Assembly (NCBI RefSeq): GCF_001886615.1
Contig: NZ_CP018139.1
Coordinates: 310,001-374,000 of the forward strand
Length of the DNA stretch: 64,000 nucleotides
Direction: 5' to 3'
Source: Halomonas aestuarii
GTDB lineage: Bacteria > Pseudomonadota > Gammaproteobacteria > Pseudomonadales > Halomonadaceae
Made by a program: the position numbers and the translations under genes
The notes under the pieces: generated by a model
Told to the model about the DNA's origin: nothing
The model's database searches: none
What the model saw: the letters and a program-made list of their open reading frames with translations, nothing else
In this document: positions 46,461 to 55,508 of the stretch, piece by piece
How positions within the stretch are numbered: position 1 is the stretch's first letter
Layout: each line of letters begins with the position of its first letter

Positions 46461-46631
46461 TCAGGCGTCGACGACCTTGCGGCCGCGGTAGAAGCCGTCC
46501 GGCGCCACGTGGTGACGCAGGTGGGTGGTGCCGGTTTCCTTGTCCTGGGACAGGGCAGACGCGCTCAGGGCGTCGTGGCTGCGACGCATGCCGCGCTTGG
46601 AACGAGTCTTACGGTTCTGTTGAACTGCCAT
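46461..46631 (-). CDS. rpmF: 50S ribosomal protein L32
   Basis: A 56-residue L32, [20 protein letters not shown] at the start and [16 protein letters not shown] at the end. No zinc-ribbon cysteines, as in other gammaproteobacterial L32. Strong ribosome-site spacing and CGT/CGC-biased codons fit high expression. It sits 32 bases after yceD and 37 before plsX, the conserved yceD-rpmF-plsX order. Confidence 0.97.
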   Translation of the reverse strand: MAVQQNRKTRSKRGMRRSHDALSASALSQDKETGTTHLRHHVAPDGFYRGRKVVDA

Positions 46632-46663
46632 GGGTTGTCACTCCAGAGTGAAACGAGGATGTA

Positions 46664-47191
46664 TCAGAGTTTTCCCTTGATCTGCCGCAGCACATCGAAA
46701 GGGCTTGCTGGGGTGTCGGCCGACGCGTCGGTCGCCTCCCCGCTGTTCAGCTGGTCGCGCGAGACCGGACACTCGGCCTCGTCGTGGTAAACCACCTGGG
46801 GCAGGCTGAGGATGAGCTCATCCTCGACCACCGCCAGCAGGTTCAGCTGTTCGTTCTCCACCAGCACCGGCTCGTGGGTGCTCGGCAGCTCGGCGGCCAG
46901 GTCGTCACTGGTGACCATCCCCAGCCGGAAGTCGCTCTCGACGTGCTGCGCCATGGGCTGGAGACAGCGCCGGCACGGCAACTGAAGCTCGGCCTCCAGG
47001 TGGCCGCGAATCTCCCGGCGCCCCTGGGGATCGATGGCGAAATCCAGCCACACCTGGCCATCGCCGATCTGGGCGCCGACTTCCTCTTCGAGTCGGGCCA
47101 GATCGGCCAGGGCCACCAGGCCTTCCAGGTGTTCGGCACGGGCCGCGAGCTTGTAGGGCTCGACCCTGCCGGGGAGTCGTGTGGTCAACAT
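46664..47191 (-). CDS. yceD: YceD/DUF177 family protein, possible 23S rRNA accumulation factor
   Basis: A 175-residue DUF177 protein. It contains the family's cysteine pairs (QLPCRRCLQPM and DEAECPV) plus the NLLAVVEDELILSLPQVVYHDE block. E. coli YceD helps 23S rRNA accumulate. The ATG at 47191 gives MLTTRLPGRVEP, which aligns with the family start; the frame is open upstream, but the promoter at 47201-47229 lies in it, so a longer protein is impossible from that promoter. There is no ribosome site before this ATG. Confidence 0.92.
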   Translation of the reverse strand: MLTTRLPGRVEPYKLAARAEHLEGLVALADLARLEEEVGAQIGDGQVWLDFAIDPQGRREIRGHLEAELQLPCRRCLQPMAQHVESDFRLGMVTSDDLAAELPSTHEPVLVENEQLNLLAVVEDELILSLPQVVYHDEAECPVSRDQLNSGEATDASADTPASPFDVLRQIKGKL

Positions 47192-47200
47192 AGGCGCGCA

Positions 47201-47229
47201 ATGATAGGCACTCCCCCCTCCCCTGTCAA
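47201..47229 (-). promoter_or_regulatory. Near-consensus sigma-70 promoter of yceD-rpmF-plsX-fab
   Basis: On the - strand: TTGACA (plus-strand 47224-47229), 17-base spacer, TATCAT (47201-47206). Transcription should begin about 6-7 bases downstream of the -10, near 47194-47195, leaving only 3 or 4 bases before the yceD ATG. The spacer is a run of G with single A, unusual in itself. Confidence 0.75.
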
Positions 47230-47318
47230 AGCCGCCATCGCCCCGGGTTACACTGGGCAGGCGGCGGCCGCGCCGCGCTCGCCCATCCACCCCACTCGAC
47301 ACCTTGCGGAGGACCCCC

Positions 47319-47900
47319 ATGCCCCGTCTGATCCTCGCCTCGGGCTCTCGCTGGCGCCGCCAGTTGCTCGACCGCCTCGACCTCCCCTTTACTTGGGAGA
47401 GCCCGGATATCGACGAGACACCCCACCCCGGCGAGGCCCCCGAGGCCCTGGTACATCGCCTGGCCCTGGCCAAGGCCGAACGGCTGGCGGAGCGCTGGCC
47501 CGACCACCTGATCATCGGCTCCGACCAGGTGGCGCTCTTCGAGGGCGAGATCCTCGGCAAGCCCGGCGACGAGGCCAGGGCCCGTGCCCAGCTGGCCCGC
47601 TTCTCCGGCCATAGGGTGCGCTTTCTCACAGGCCTGGCGCTGATCGACACGGGGCGCGGCCATCACCGCGTCTGCCACGAGACCTACGACGTGGTGTTCC
47701 GCCGCCTCGGCGAGGCGGAGATCGCGACCTATGTGGCGCGGGAGAAGCCGCTCGACTCCGCCGGCAGCTTCCGCATGGAGGGCCTGGGCATCGCGCTGTT
47801 CGAGCGACTCGAGGGAGACGACCCCAACACCCTGGTCGGCCTGCCGCTGATCCGGCTCTGCGAGATGCTGCGGGAGGCCGGCCTGGACCCGCTGGGCTAG
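47319..47900 (+). CDS. Maf-family nucleoside-triphosphate pyrophosphatase
   Basis: A 193-residue Maf protein of the YceF type (m7GTP pyrophosphatase in E. coli). MPRLILASGSRWRRQLLDRLDLPF, SPDIDETPHPGEAPEALVHRLALAKAERL, IIGSDQVALFEG, and YVAREKPLDSAGSFRMEGLGIALFERLEGDDPNTLVGLPL are family blocks. The ATG at 47319 has GGAGG 5 bases upstream; the earlier TTG is rejected. Divergent from yceD, convergent with sppA. Confidence 0.93.
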   Translation: MPRLILASGSRWRRQLLDRLDLPFTWESPDIDETPHPGEAPEALVHRLALAKAERLAERWPDHLIIGSDQVALFEGEILGKPGDEARARAQLARFSGHRVRFLTGLALIDTGRGHHRVCHETYDVVFRRLGEAEIATYVAREKPLDSAGSFRMEGLGIALFERLEGDDPNTLVGLPLIRLCEMLREAGLDPLG

Positions 47901-47916
47901 CCCCGGCCGCCGGCGA

Positions 47917-48999
47917 TCAAGGCAACTGGTAGCGCACCGGCGAGGCCCCGGAGGAGGCCCCCAGCCACTCGGCGGCGACCCGGCCGAACTGCCGGGAGAG
48001 CCGCTCCAGGGGATCCAGGCGCGGCGTGTAGTCCTGCAATCGCGCACCGTCGAAGCGCCGCGCCAGGGTATCGAGGCTGCCCAGCCCGTCCACCAGGCCA
48101 AGGTCCAGGGCCTGCTCGCCACTCCAGATCAGTCCGCTGAAGAGCCGCTCGTCGTCGACCAGACGCTCCCCTCGCCCCTTCCTGACGTCGCCGATGAACT
48201 GCCGGTGGGTGGTAGCCAGCACCTCCTGCCAGAACTCGCGCTGGGACGGGGCGATGTCGGAGAAGGGGTCGAGGAAGGCCTTGTTCTTCCCGGCGGTGAA
48301 GACCCGCCGCTCCACCCCGAAGCGCCCGATGGCCTCCTCGAAGCCGAACCCCGCATGGATCACCCCGATCGATCCCACCAGGCTGGCCCGGGCGGCGACG
48401 ATCTCGTCGGCCGCGGCCGCGATATAGTAGGCACCGCTGGCCCCGATATCCTCGATCACCGCGATGATCGGCTTGTCGCCGGCATCGCGAAGGCGCATCA
48501 CCGCATCGAAGATGCGTTGCGACTGGACGGGGCTGCCGCCGGGACTGTTGACGTGCAGCACCACCGCCTCGGCCCTGTCGGCCTTCCAGGCCCGCTCGAG
48601 CCCCTGGATGATGCGCTCGGCGCTGGCCGGCGAGTCGCTGTCGATCACGCCCTTCACCTCGACGACCCCCAGGTGCGGCGTGTCGGGGGCCCCGGCCCCG
48701 GGGGCGATGAAGAGCCCGTAGAAGGTCGTGGACAGGGAGCCAAGGATCAGCAGGGCGAAGAAGAAGCGGAAGAACAGCTTCCAGCGCCGCGATCGCCGCT
48801 GTTCGGCCAGCACCCCGCCGATCCAGCGGTCCATCATCTCCAGCTGGGCCAGGCGCTGGCGCTCGCGCAGGGTCTCGGCGTCCTCGTCGCCTGGCGTCGC
48901 GGCCTCGTCCCGCGCCGCCCGGCGCATCCGCCGCGCCTCCTCCGGGGTCAGCTCGGGACCTCGCGTCCAGCGGTCGTCTCGCTTGTCGTCATCGCTCAT
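47917..48999 (-). CDS. sppA: Signal peptide peptidase SppA, 36K-type
   Basis: A 360-residue S49-family protease, inner-membrane-bound and facing the periplasm. A cytoplasmic acidic/basic N-terminus (1-70) precedes one membrane segment (about 74-98, FFRFFFALLILGSLSTTFYGLFI). The catalytic serine is in DIGASGAYYIAAAADEI, the lysine in TAGKNKAFLDPF; SLVGSIGVI and GLVDGLGS are family motifs. Half the length of E. coli SppA, with one protease domain (SohB/Bacillus SppA type). The start at 48999 is followed by MSDDDKRDDR; the upstream-open frame is unlikely. Confidence 0.93.
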   Translation of the reverse strand: MSDDDKRDDRWTRGPELTPEEARRMRRAARDEAATPGDEDAETLRERQRLAQLEMMDRWIGGVLAEQRRSRRWKLFFRFFFALLILGSLSTTFYGLFIAPGAGAPDTPHLGVVEVKGVIDSDSPASAERIIQGLERAWKADRAEAVVLHVNSPGGSPVQSQRIFDAVMRLRDAGDKPIIAVIEDIGASGAYYIAAAADEIVAARASLVGSIGVIHAGFGFEEAIGRFGVERRVFTAGKNKAFLDPFSDIAPSQREFWQEVLATTHRQFIGDVRKGRGERLVDDERLFSGLIWSGEQALDLGLVDGLGSLDTLARRFDGARLQDYTPRLDPLERLSRQFGRVAAEWLGASSGASPVRYQLP

Positions 49000-49021
49000 G
49001 ACATTCCGATTCCTTGGTGGG

Positions 49022-49672
49022 CTAGCCGTGCAGCCAGTCGAAGAGGTCGGGCACCGTCTCGGCGGTGAACACCGGCCGGCTGGCGGCCAGCCGGTCCGGG
49101 GCATGCACCCCCCAGGTCACGGCGACCCGGTCCATGTCCAGCGCCCTGGCCATCTCCAGGTCATAGGCGGTATCGCCGATCATCACCGCCTCGCCGGCCT
49201 CGACCCCGAGCTCGGCGAGGAGCTCCTCGAGCATGCGGGGGTGCGGCTTGGAGAGGGTCTCGTCGGCGGTTCGGCTGGCATGGAACCAGCCGCCGCTGCC
49301 GCTCTCGCGGAAGATGCGATCCAGGCCGCGGCGACTCTTGCCGGTGGCCACGGCCAGGCGCTGGCCTTCCCGGCCCCGCAGCCGCGCGATCCCCGCCTCG
49401 ACCCCCGGATAGAAGACCATGGGGGTCGCGTCCCCTTCGACGAAATAGTGGGCATAACGCGCCCTGAGCAGCTCGGCGCGCTCGGCATCGATCCCGGGAC
49501 AGAGGGCGGCAATGGCCTCGGGCAGCCCGAGACCGATGATGTTGCGAACCGCCTCCGCCTCGAGCTCGCCCCAGCCGGCATCGCGGGACGCCGCCTGCAT
49601 GCAGGAGACGATTCGAGCGATGGAGTCCATCAGGGTGCCATCCCAGTCGAAGATGGCCAGTCGGTAGCGCAT
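49022..49672 (-). CDS. HAD-superfamily phosphatase, Gph-like
   Basis: A 216-residue HAD hydrolase. Motif I FDWDGTLMDS, motif II AVATGKS, motif III lysine in LSKPHPRML and motif IV VMIGDTAYDLEMARALDM. The cap domain is inserted after motif I (HAD subclass IA), as in phosphoglycolate phosphatase. In Pseudomonas and relatives this gene stands between rluC and sppA, as here; substrate unknown. It lies 11 bases past rluC's stop. Confidence 0.9.
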   Translation of the reverse strand: MRYRLAIFDWDGTLMDSIARIVSCMQAASRDAGWGELEAEAVRNIIGLGLPEAIAALCPGIDAERAELLRARYAHYFVEGDATPMVFYPGVEAGIARLRGREGQRLAVATGKSRRGLDRIFRESGSGGWFHASRTADETLSKPHPRMLEELLAELGVEAGEAVMIGDTAYDLEMARALDMDRVAVTWGVHAPDRLAASRPVFTAETVPDLFDWLHG

Positions 49673-49683
49673 GAGGTCTCCTG

Positions 49684-50631
49684 TCAGCGGGATTGGCGAG
49701 CCCGGGCGAGCACCGCTTCGAGGTCGTCGGGCAGGGGCGCCTTGATCTGCACGGGGCGGCCACTGGTGGGCTCGGGAAAGGTCAGGGAGGCGGCATGCAG
49801 GAAGAGCCGCGACAGGCCGAACCCGGCCGCCAGCCGCTGGCTCTCGCGGCTGCCGTACTTGTCGTCGCCCAGCAGCGGATGGCCGGCATGGGCCGCGTGG
49901 ACGCGGATCTGGTGGGTCCGGCCGGTGACCGGCTCCGCCTCGACCAGGGTGACCCGGTCGAAGGTCTCGCGCACCGCGAAGCGGGTGCGGGCCACCTTGC
50001 CGGCCGCATCGACCCGTACTCGCCGCTCGCCGTTGCCCAGCTCGAAGCGGTCGAGACGGGCGCTGACGAAGTCCCGGCGCGCCGGCCAGCGCCCGGCCAC
50101 CAGGGCCAGGTACTGCTTGTCCATCCGGTGCTGCTTGAGCAACTCGTTGAGCGCCAGCAGCGCCGGGCGCGACTTGGCCAGCAGCAGGCAGCCGGACGTG
50201 TCACGGTCCAGACGGTGCACCAGCTCCAGGAAGTCAAGGTCCTCGCGGACCTGACGCAGGGCCTCGATCAGGCCGATCTTGACCCCGCTCCCCCCATGCA
50301 CGGCCAGCCCCGAGGGCTTGTTGATCACCAGCCAGTCGCGCCCTTCCACCAGCACGCTGCCGGCCAGCAGGTTGCGCAGGTTGTCGCTCACCTCGCGCAC
50401 CGCCTCGCGGGGCGTCAGGCGAAGCGGAGGGATCCGGACGAGGTCGCCCAGCGCCAGGCGCGTATCGGCCTTGACCCGCTTCTTGTTCACCCGCACCTCG
50501 CCCTTGCGCACGATGCGGTAGATCAGCGCCCGAGGCGCTCCCTTCATGCGCGTCAACAGGAAGTTGTCGACCCGCTGGCCGACCTGGCCCTCGGTCACTT
50601 CCACCCACTGCACGTCGCGCCCTTCCGCCAT
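49684..50631 (-). CDS. rluC: 23S rRNA pseudouridine synthase C
   Basis: A 315-residue RluA-family enzyme; RluC modifies U955, U2504 and U2580 (E. coli numbering). N-terminal S4 domain (RVDNFLLTRMKGAPRALIYRIVRKGEVRVNKKRVKADTRL) followed by the catalytic domain with aspartate in VHRLDRDTSGCLLLAK, and RTHQIRVHAAHAGHPLLGDDKYG. Start at 50631 (MAEGRDVQW) chosen for a GGAG upstream; the frame extends 19 codons further without support. Divergent from rne, the standard arrangement. Confidence 0.95.
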   Translation of the reverse strand: MAEGRDVQWVEVTEGQVGQRVDNFLLTRMKGAPRALIYRIVRKGEVRVNKKRVKADTRLALGDLVRIPPLRLTPREAVREVSDNLRNLLAGSVLVEGRDWLVINKPSGLAVHGGSGVKIGLIEALRQVREDLDFLELVHRLDRDTSGCLLLAKSRPALLALNELLKQHRMDKQYLALVAGRWPARRDFVSARLDRFELGNGERRVRVDAAGKVARTRFAVRETFDRVTLVEAEPVTGRTHQIRVHAAHAGHPLLGDDKYGSRESQRLAAGFGLSRLFLHAASLTFPEPTSGRPVQIKAPLPDDLEAVLARARQSR

Positions 50632-50698
50632 GCCGCCACTCCACTGGATAACCGCGTGAAAGGCGCATTCTACCGCAGTGCGCTGCATCCTGCGTCAA

Positions 50699-50727
50699 TT
50701 GCTGGCCACCCCCTTTACTGGTATATT
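50699..50727 (+). promoter_or_regulatory. rne promoter
   Basis: TTGCTG (50699-50704), 17-base spacer, TATATT (50722-50727), with a TG two bases upstream of the -10 (TGGTATATT), close to an extended -10. It is the only AT-rich stretch in the rluC-rne interval. Start point expected near 50734, about 460 bases before the rne ATG. Confidence 0.75.
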
Positions 50728-50733
50728 GCCAAC

Positions 50734-51194
50734 TCGCTTGAATGGGTCATGTTGACCCGCCAAGGCGCCTGCACGACAGACACGCAGGCCAGAGCGAATA
50801 GATCAGGCCGCGACGATCCTCGCCAATCCGAGGTCCCGCCGCCGACAAGCAAGCGATAACACGCCACGCCCGGCTCCGGTCGCGCTCCCGAGGCACGACC
50901 GGAGATCCAGGGATACGTACAACAACGTGCCGGAGGCCGGCGTTGGCGAATCGATGAATGCCAGGTGTTGGCGGTGACCGCAGGACCGGATGGACGACAC
51001 CCCACCGAGACATGTCCTGCCACCGCCCCGTACTCAACATGATCATGCCGTGTCGGATCCATCGTGCAAGGATGCTCCGGGACGGCCGGGCGCTATACCG
51101 CATCCGCGACATGCGCTGAGCACAGGCACGCTGCAGCCAGCGGTTCGCCTCCGTCGTTGACCGCCATCCGGCACGTCCATATTTGCGAGACGAC
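50734..51194 (+). promoter_or_regulatory. Long 5' leader of rne with hairpins
   Basis: About 460 bases with no gene. It includes a 9-bp perfect stem CTCCGGTCG / CGACCGGAG (50874-50882 and 50896-50904) with a 13-base loop. E. coli rne also has a long leader whose hairpins (hp2, hp3) bind RNase E and mediate autoregulation; sequence identity to those is not apparent, but position and length match. Other weaker pairings are present. No ORF in it shows codon bias. Confidence 0.6.
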
Positions 51195-54100
51195 ATGAAA
51201 CGGATGCTCATCAATGCGACCCAGCCGGAAGAGCTGCGCGTCGCGCTGGTCGATGGACAACGCCTCTACGACCTGGACATCGAGTCCGGGGCCCGGGAAC
51301 AGAAGAAAGCCAACATCTACCGCGGCAAGATCACCCGCGTCGAACCCTCCCTCGAAGCCGCCTTCGTCGACTTCGGTGCCGAACGCCACGGTTTCCTCCC
51401 CCTAAAGGAGGTCTCTCGCGACTACTTCCTGAAGGAGCCCTCCGGGCGCCCCAGCATCAAGGAAGTGCTCAAGGAAGGTCAGGAAGTCATCGTCCAGGTC
51501 GACAAGGAGGAGCGCGGCAACAAGGGGGCGGCGCTGACCACCTTCATCAGCCTGGCCGGCCGCTTCCTGGTGCTGATGCCCAACAACCCGCGCGCCGGCG
51601 GCATCTCGCGGCGCATCGAGGGCGAGGAGCGCAGCCAGCTCAAGGAGGCCATGGGCCAGCTGACCGTGCCCGACAAGATGGGCATGATCGTGCGCACCGC
51701 CGGCATCGGTCGCTCCCCCGAGGAGCTGCAGTGGGACCTCGACTACTTGGTCCAGGTGTGGGAATCGATCACCGAGGAGGCCGGCAAGCGCCCGGCGCCC
51801 TTCCTGATCTACCGCGAGTCCAACGTCATCATCCGCGCCATGCGCGACTACCTGCGCCAGGACATCGGCGAGGTGCTGATCGACAGCGAAGAGGTCCACC
51901 AGGAGGCGCTGGCCTTCATCCGCCAGGTGATGCCCTCCTACCAGCAGAAGATCAAGCTCTACGTCGACGAGGTCCCGCTCTTTTCGCGCTTCCAGATCGA
52001 ATCGCAGATCGAGACCGCCTACGAGCGTGAGGTCAAGCTGCCGTCCGGCGGGTCCATCGTCATCGACCATACCGAGGCGCTGGTCTCCATCGACATCAAC
52101 TCGGCGCGCGCCACCCGCGGCAGCGACATCGAGGAGACCGCGCTGCAGACCAACAGCGAGGCCGCCGACGAGATCGCCCGCCAGCTGCGCCTGCGTGACA
52201 TCGGCGGCCTGGTGGTCATCGACTTCATCGACATGAGTCCGGCGCGCAACCAGCGTGAGGTCGAGAACCGCATGCGCGACGCCCTCAAGCTCGATCGCGC
52301 CCGGGTGCAGATCGGCCGCATCTCGCGGTTCGGCCTGATGGAAATGTCCCGCCAGCGCCTGCGCCCGTCGCTGGGCGAGACCAGCGGCGTTGTCTGCCCG
52401 CGCTGCGACGGCCAGGGCACCATCCGCGACGTGCGCTCCATCTCGCTCTCCATCATGCGCCTGATCGAGGAAGAGGCCATGAAGGAGCGCAGCGCCCAGA
52501 TCCGCGCGATCCTGCCGGTGCCGGTGGCCACCTACCTGCTCAACGAGAAGCGTGCCGTGCTGGCCGAGATCGAGCGTCGCCAGGGGGTTCGCGTGGTGAT
52601 GCTGCCCAACCCCGACATGGATACGCCCCACTACGACGTGCAGCGGCTGCGCGACGACCACGTGGACGAGGAAGGCACTACCAACCTCTCCAGCTTCGAG
52701 CTCCCCACCGATACCGAGGTGGGCAAGGAGCCGGAGGCCGCCTTCGGCAAGCCCGTCCAGCGCGCCGAGGCCGCCGTCAAGACGGTGATCCACCACGAGC
52801 CGGCGCCCGACTCCCTGCAGAAGGAGGAGGCCTCGACGCCGCCTCCCGCCGCGCCGGCCGCCGCCACCAGGGCACCCGCACAGCCGGCCGCCGAGCCCGA
52901 GGCCGGCGTGCTGGGTCGCCTGGTCAAGGGCCTGGCCAAGCTGCTCGGCGGCGACGAGGCCCCGGCTGGCCAGCAGAAGGCTCCGGCCGCCCGCGGCGGC
53001 GAGTCGCGTGGCAACCAGGACGCGCGCAAATCCGCCCAGCGTGACGACGAGCGCGGAGGCCAGGGCGGTCGCCAGCGCCGACCGCGCAGTGACGAGCGTC
53101 GCGGATCGGGCGCCCAGGACGGAGGTCGCGGTGACGGCAAGGCCGCCAGCGGCGATGGCCGGGACAACCGGGGAAATCGGGGCGGACGCGGTCGCGGTCG
53201 CCAGGACGACAACCGCCAGGCACCGCGCCAGCAGGAGCCGTCCAGGGCTCGCGACGACAAACCCCGTGACGAGAAGCCCCGCGACCAGAAGCCCCGTGAG
53301 GACTCGCGCCGCCAGAAGCCGAGCGACAAGCCTGCCGAGAAGGCGGCCGACAAGCCGAGCGAGAAGCGCGCCGACAAGCCCACGACCACCGAGCCGGTCG
53401 ACGATGGCAAGCCGAAGCGGACCCGCAACAACCCGCGCAACCGCACCCGCAAGCATGCCATCAATCCCAAGGCCGAGGCCGAGCAGCAGCGTCTCCAGGC
53501 GGAAGCCGCCGACGCGCCCCAGGCCGAAGAGCAGGTAACGGCCGAGGCCGAGAAGCCGGAGCCGGCCAAGTCCGAGCAGCCGACCGAGGCCAAGCCCGAG
53601 CAGAAGCCCGCCGAGGCCAAGCAGCCGGAACCGGCCAAGTCCGAGCAGCCGCCGGTTGAGGCCAAGAAGCCCGAGCAGGCCAAGCCCGAGCAGCCGAAGG
53701 CAGAGGCCAAGCAGGCGGATCAGGCCAAGCCCGAGCAGAAGCCCGCCGAGGCCAAGCAGGCGGATCAGGCCAAGCCCGAGCAGAAGCCCGCCGAGGCCAA
53801 GCAGCCGGAACCGGCCAAGCCCGAGCAGAAGCCTGCCGAGGCCAAGCAGCCGGAACCGGCCAAGCCCGAGCAGAAGCCCGCCGAGGCCAAGACGCCGGAA
53901 CCGGCCAAGCCCGAGCAGAAGCCCGCCGAGGCCAAGCAGCCGGACCAGGCCAAGCCCGAGCAGCCGAAGTCCGAGGCCAAGCAGCCGGAGCAGGCAAAGC
54001 CCGAGCAGAAGCCCGCCGAGGCGAAGCAACCGGAACCGGCCAAGCCCGAGCAGCAGGCCGAGGCCAAGCAGCCAGACCAGGCCAAGCCCGAGCAGAAGCC

Positions 54101-54386
54101 CGCCGAGGCCAAGAAGTCGGAACCGGCCAAGCCCGAGCAGCCGAAGTCCGAGGCCAAGCAGCCGGAGCAGGCCAAGCCAGAGCAGAAGCCCGCCGAGGCG
54201 AAGCAACCGGAACCGGCCAAGCCCGAGCAGCAGGCCGAGGCCAAGCAGCCAGACCAGGCCAAGCCCGAGCAGAAGCCCGCCACCAAGGCGTCACGCCGCC
54301 GGGGTCGTCGTCGCGCGCATAACGATCCGCGCGAAATCCGCCGGCGCGAGCAAGAAGCCAAGGCCCAGGAGGGCAAGCAGGGATAA
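51195..54386 (+). CDS. rne: Ribonuclease E
   Basis: A 1063-residue RNase E, the main mRNA-decay and rRNA-processing endonuclease, scaffold of the degradosome. Start [18 protein letters not shown] (51195) is the family N-terminus. S1 domain at about 36-120; DNase-I-like catalytic aspartates D300 ([14 protein letters not shown]) and D343 (VIDFIDM); Zn-link C401-P-R-C404. An amphipathic segment [15 protein letters not shown] (572-586) matches the position of the E. coli membrane-targeting helix. After it come Arg/Asp/Gly-rich RNA-binding stretches (about 590-760), a Lys/Pro/Glu/Ala repeat tail (about 785-1030) and a basic end RRRGRRRAH. The tail repeats are unusually long and regular. Confidence 0.97.
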   Translation: MKRMLINATQPEELRVALVDGQRLYDLDIESGAREQKKANIYRGKITRVEPSLEAAFVDFGAERHGFLPLKEVSRDYFLKEPSGRPSIKEVLKEGQEVIVQVDKEERGNKGAALTTFISLAGRFLVLMPNNPRAGGISRRIEGEERSQLKEAMGQLTVPDKMGMIVRTAGIGRSPEELQWDLDYLVQVWESITEEAGKRPAPFLIYRESNVIIRAMRDYLRQDIGEVLIDSEEVHQEALAFIRQVMPSYQQKIKLYVDEVPLFSRFQIESQIETAYEREVKLPSGGSIVIDHTEALVSIDINSARATRGSDIEETALQTNSEAADEIARQLRLRDIGGLVVIDFIDMSPARNQREVENRMRDALKLDRARVQIGRISRFGLMEMSRQRLRPSLGETSGVVCPRCDGQGTIRDVRSISLSIMRLIEEEAMKERSAQIRAILPVPVATYLLNEKRAVLAEIERRQGVRVVMLPNPDMDTPHYDVQRLRDDHVDEEGTTNLSSFELPTDTEVGKEPEAAFGKPVQRAEAAVKTVIHHEPAPDSLQKEEASTPPPAAPAAATRAPAQPAAEPEAGVLGRLVKGLAKLLGGDEAPAGQQKAPAARGGESRGNQDARKSAQRDDERGGQGGRQRRPRSDERRGSGAQDGGRGDGKAASGDGRDNRGNRGGRGRGRQDDNRQAPRQQEPSRARDDKPRDEKPRDQKPREDSRRQKPSDKPAEKAADKPSEKRADKPTTTEPVDDGKPKRTRNNPRNRTRKHAINPKAEAEQQRLQAEAADAPQAEEQVTAEAEKPEPAKSEQPTEAKPEQKPAEAKQPEPAKSEQPPVEAKKPEQAKPEQPKAEAKQADQAKPEQKPAEAKQADQAKPEQKPAEAKQPEPAKPEQKPAEAKQPEPAKPEQKPAEAKTPEPAKPEQKPAEAKQPDQAKPEQPKSEAKQPEQAKPEQKPAEAKQPEPAKPEQQAEAKQPDQAKPEQKPAEAKKSEPAKPEQPKSEAKQPEQAKPEQKPAEAKQPEPAKPEQQAEAKQPDQAKPEQKPATKASRRRGRRRAHNDPREIRRREQEAKAQEGKQG
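53949..54281 (+). repeat. Duplicated 156-bp block within the rne tail repeats
   Basis: 53949-54104 and 54126-54281 are identical except for two silent changes (GCA/GCC and CCC/CCA); copies are 177 bases apart. They include uncommon synonymous variants (GAAGCAACCGG and CAGCCAGACC) that other units lack, so the block arose by a recent tandem duplication inside a 45-base (15-residue, [19 protein letters not shown]) repeat array that spans roughly 53560-54290. Confidence 0.9.
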
Positions 54387-54412
54387 CCCAGGCCCCTGCC
54401 CTGCCCGCCTCA

Positions 54413-54450
54413 ACGACAACGCCCGCAGCCATGGCTGCGGGCGTTGTCGT
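54413..54450. terminator. Bidirectional terminator between rne and murB
   Basis: A perfect 38-base palindrome (19-base arms, ACGACAACGCCCGCAGCCA and its complement, centred CCATGG). It begins 26 bases after the rne stop and ends 44 bases from the murB stop, between convergent genes. Trailing T content is modest on both sides (CTGTC, TTGAGG). Confidence 0.82.
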
Positions 54451-54494
54451 CTGTCAGGACGTTCATCGGCACGACAGAGCGCGCCGGCTCCCTT

Positions 54495-55508
54495 CTACTC
54501 GTGGGCCATCCGAGGCTCTCGTTCCAGGATCACGCCGAAACACTCGCGCACCCGTGCGGCCACCTCGCCGGCGAAGGCCAGGAGCTCATCGGCGCTGCCG
54601 CCCCCGAAGTGCACCAGCACCAGCGCCTGGCGATCGTGCACGCCGAAGTGGCCTTCGCGCCACCCCTTCAGGCCAGAGCGATCGATCAGCCAGCCGGCCG
54701 CCAGCTTGACCCGACCGTCTGGCTGGGGAAAGTGCGGCATGGCAGGGTGATCCGCCAGCAGTCGGCGGGCATGCTCGCCACTGACCAGGGGGTTCTTGAA
54801 GAAGCTGCCGGCATTGCCCAGCACCTCCGGGTCGGGCAACTTCTCGCGACGGATCGCGCAGACCGCCTGGGCCACCGCCAGCGCCGACGGCTCGGCATCG
54901 AGACGTCGCGCCAGGTCCCCATAGCCCAGCCGGGGGCGCGGCGTGCGTGAGAGTCGCAGCACCAGCCGGGTGATGACCACCCGGCCGTCCAGGGCTCCCT
55001 TGAAGACGCTGGCCCGGTAGCCGAAGGCGCAATCGGCGGCCGTCAGCACCGCCTCCCGGCCGTCGTCGAGGTGCACCAGGTGGACCGCCTCGAGAACGTC
55101 GCTCAGCTCGACGCCGTAGGCGCCGATGTTCTGGATCGGCGCCGCCCCGCAGTGGCCGGGGATCAGCGCCAGGTTCTCGGTGCCCCAGAGGCCCAGGCTC
55201 GCCAGGGTCATCACCAGCTCGTGCCACCCCATCGCCGCCTCGGCATGCACCAGCACGGATTCGCCCTGCTCTTCCAGCCACCAGCGCCGCATGGCCGGCT
55301 GGACCACCAGTCCCCGCAGCCGCTCGGGCAGGATCAGGTTGCTGCCGCCGCCCAGTACCGTCAGGGACCAATGTCGCCGCTGCGCCAGGTCCAGCGCCTC
55401 GAGCAGCGCGTCCAGGGTGGCCGGTGCGCAATAGCGCTCGGCCACGCAGGGCAGCCCCAGCGTATTGGCCCGGGAAAGGTCGTGGTCAGACTGGAGCACC
55501 AGGCTCAA
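54495..55508 (-). CDS. murB: UDP-N-acetylenolpyruvoylglucosamine reductase
   Basis: A 337-residue type-I MurB, FAD-dependent, making UDP-MurNAc for peptidoglycan. NTLGLPCVAERYCAP, VLGGGSNLILPE (FAD loop), LALIPGHCGAAPIQNIGAYGVE, FGYRASVFKG (substrate Tyr/Arg) and VLGNAGSFFKNP (catalytic serine). Cytoplasmic, normal length. The ATG overlaps the phosphatase gene's stop by 4 bases; last gene of the envelope operon. Confidence 0.95.
   Translation of the reverse strand: MSLVLQSDHDLSRANTLGLPCVAERYCAPATLDALLEALDLAQRRHWSLTVLGGGSNLILPERLRGLVVQPAMRRWWLEEQGESVLVHAEAAMGWHELVMTLASLGLWGTENLALIPGHCGAAPIQNIGAYGVELSDVLEAVHLVHLDDGREAVLTAADCAFGYRASVFKGALDGRVVITRLVLRLSRTPRPRLGYGDLARRLDAEPSALAVAQAVCAIRREKLPDPEVLGNAGSFFKNPLVSGEHARRLLADHPAMPHFPQPDGRVKLAAGWLIDRSGLKGWREGHFGVHDRQALVLVHFGGGSADELLAFAGEVAARVRECFGVILEREPRMAHE

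Noticed and set aside
46664..47650. A longer, 328-residue version of the YceD protein
   Set aside because: It would need a start upstream of the strong promoter at 47201-47229 and overlaps the divergent maf gene; the family starts at 47191.
51402..54206. A 934-codon antisense frame opposite rne, rich in LLGLGL
   Set aside because: It mirrors the repeat tail and the high GC third positions of rne; no ribosome site or domain supports it.
53560..54290. Regular 45-base repeats that might suggest a CRISPR array
   Set aside because: They are in-frame coding repeats of the rne tail without variable spacers, and no cas genes are present.
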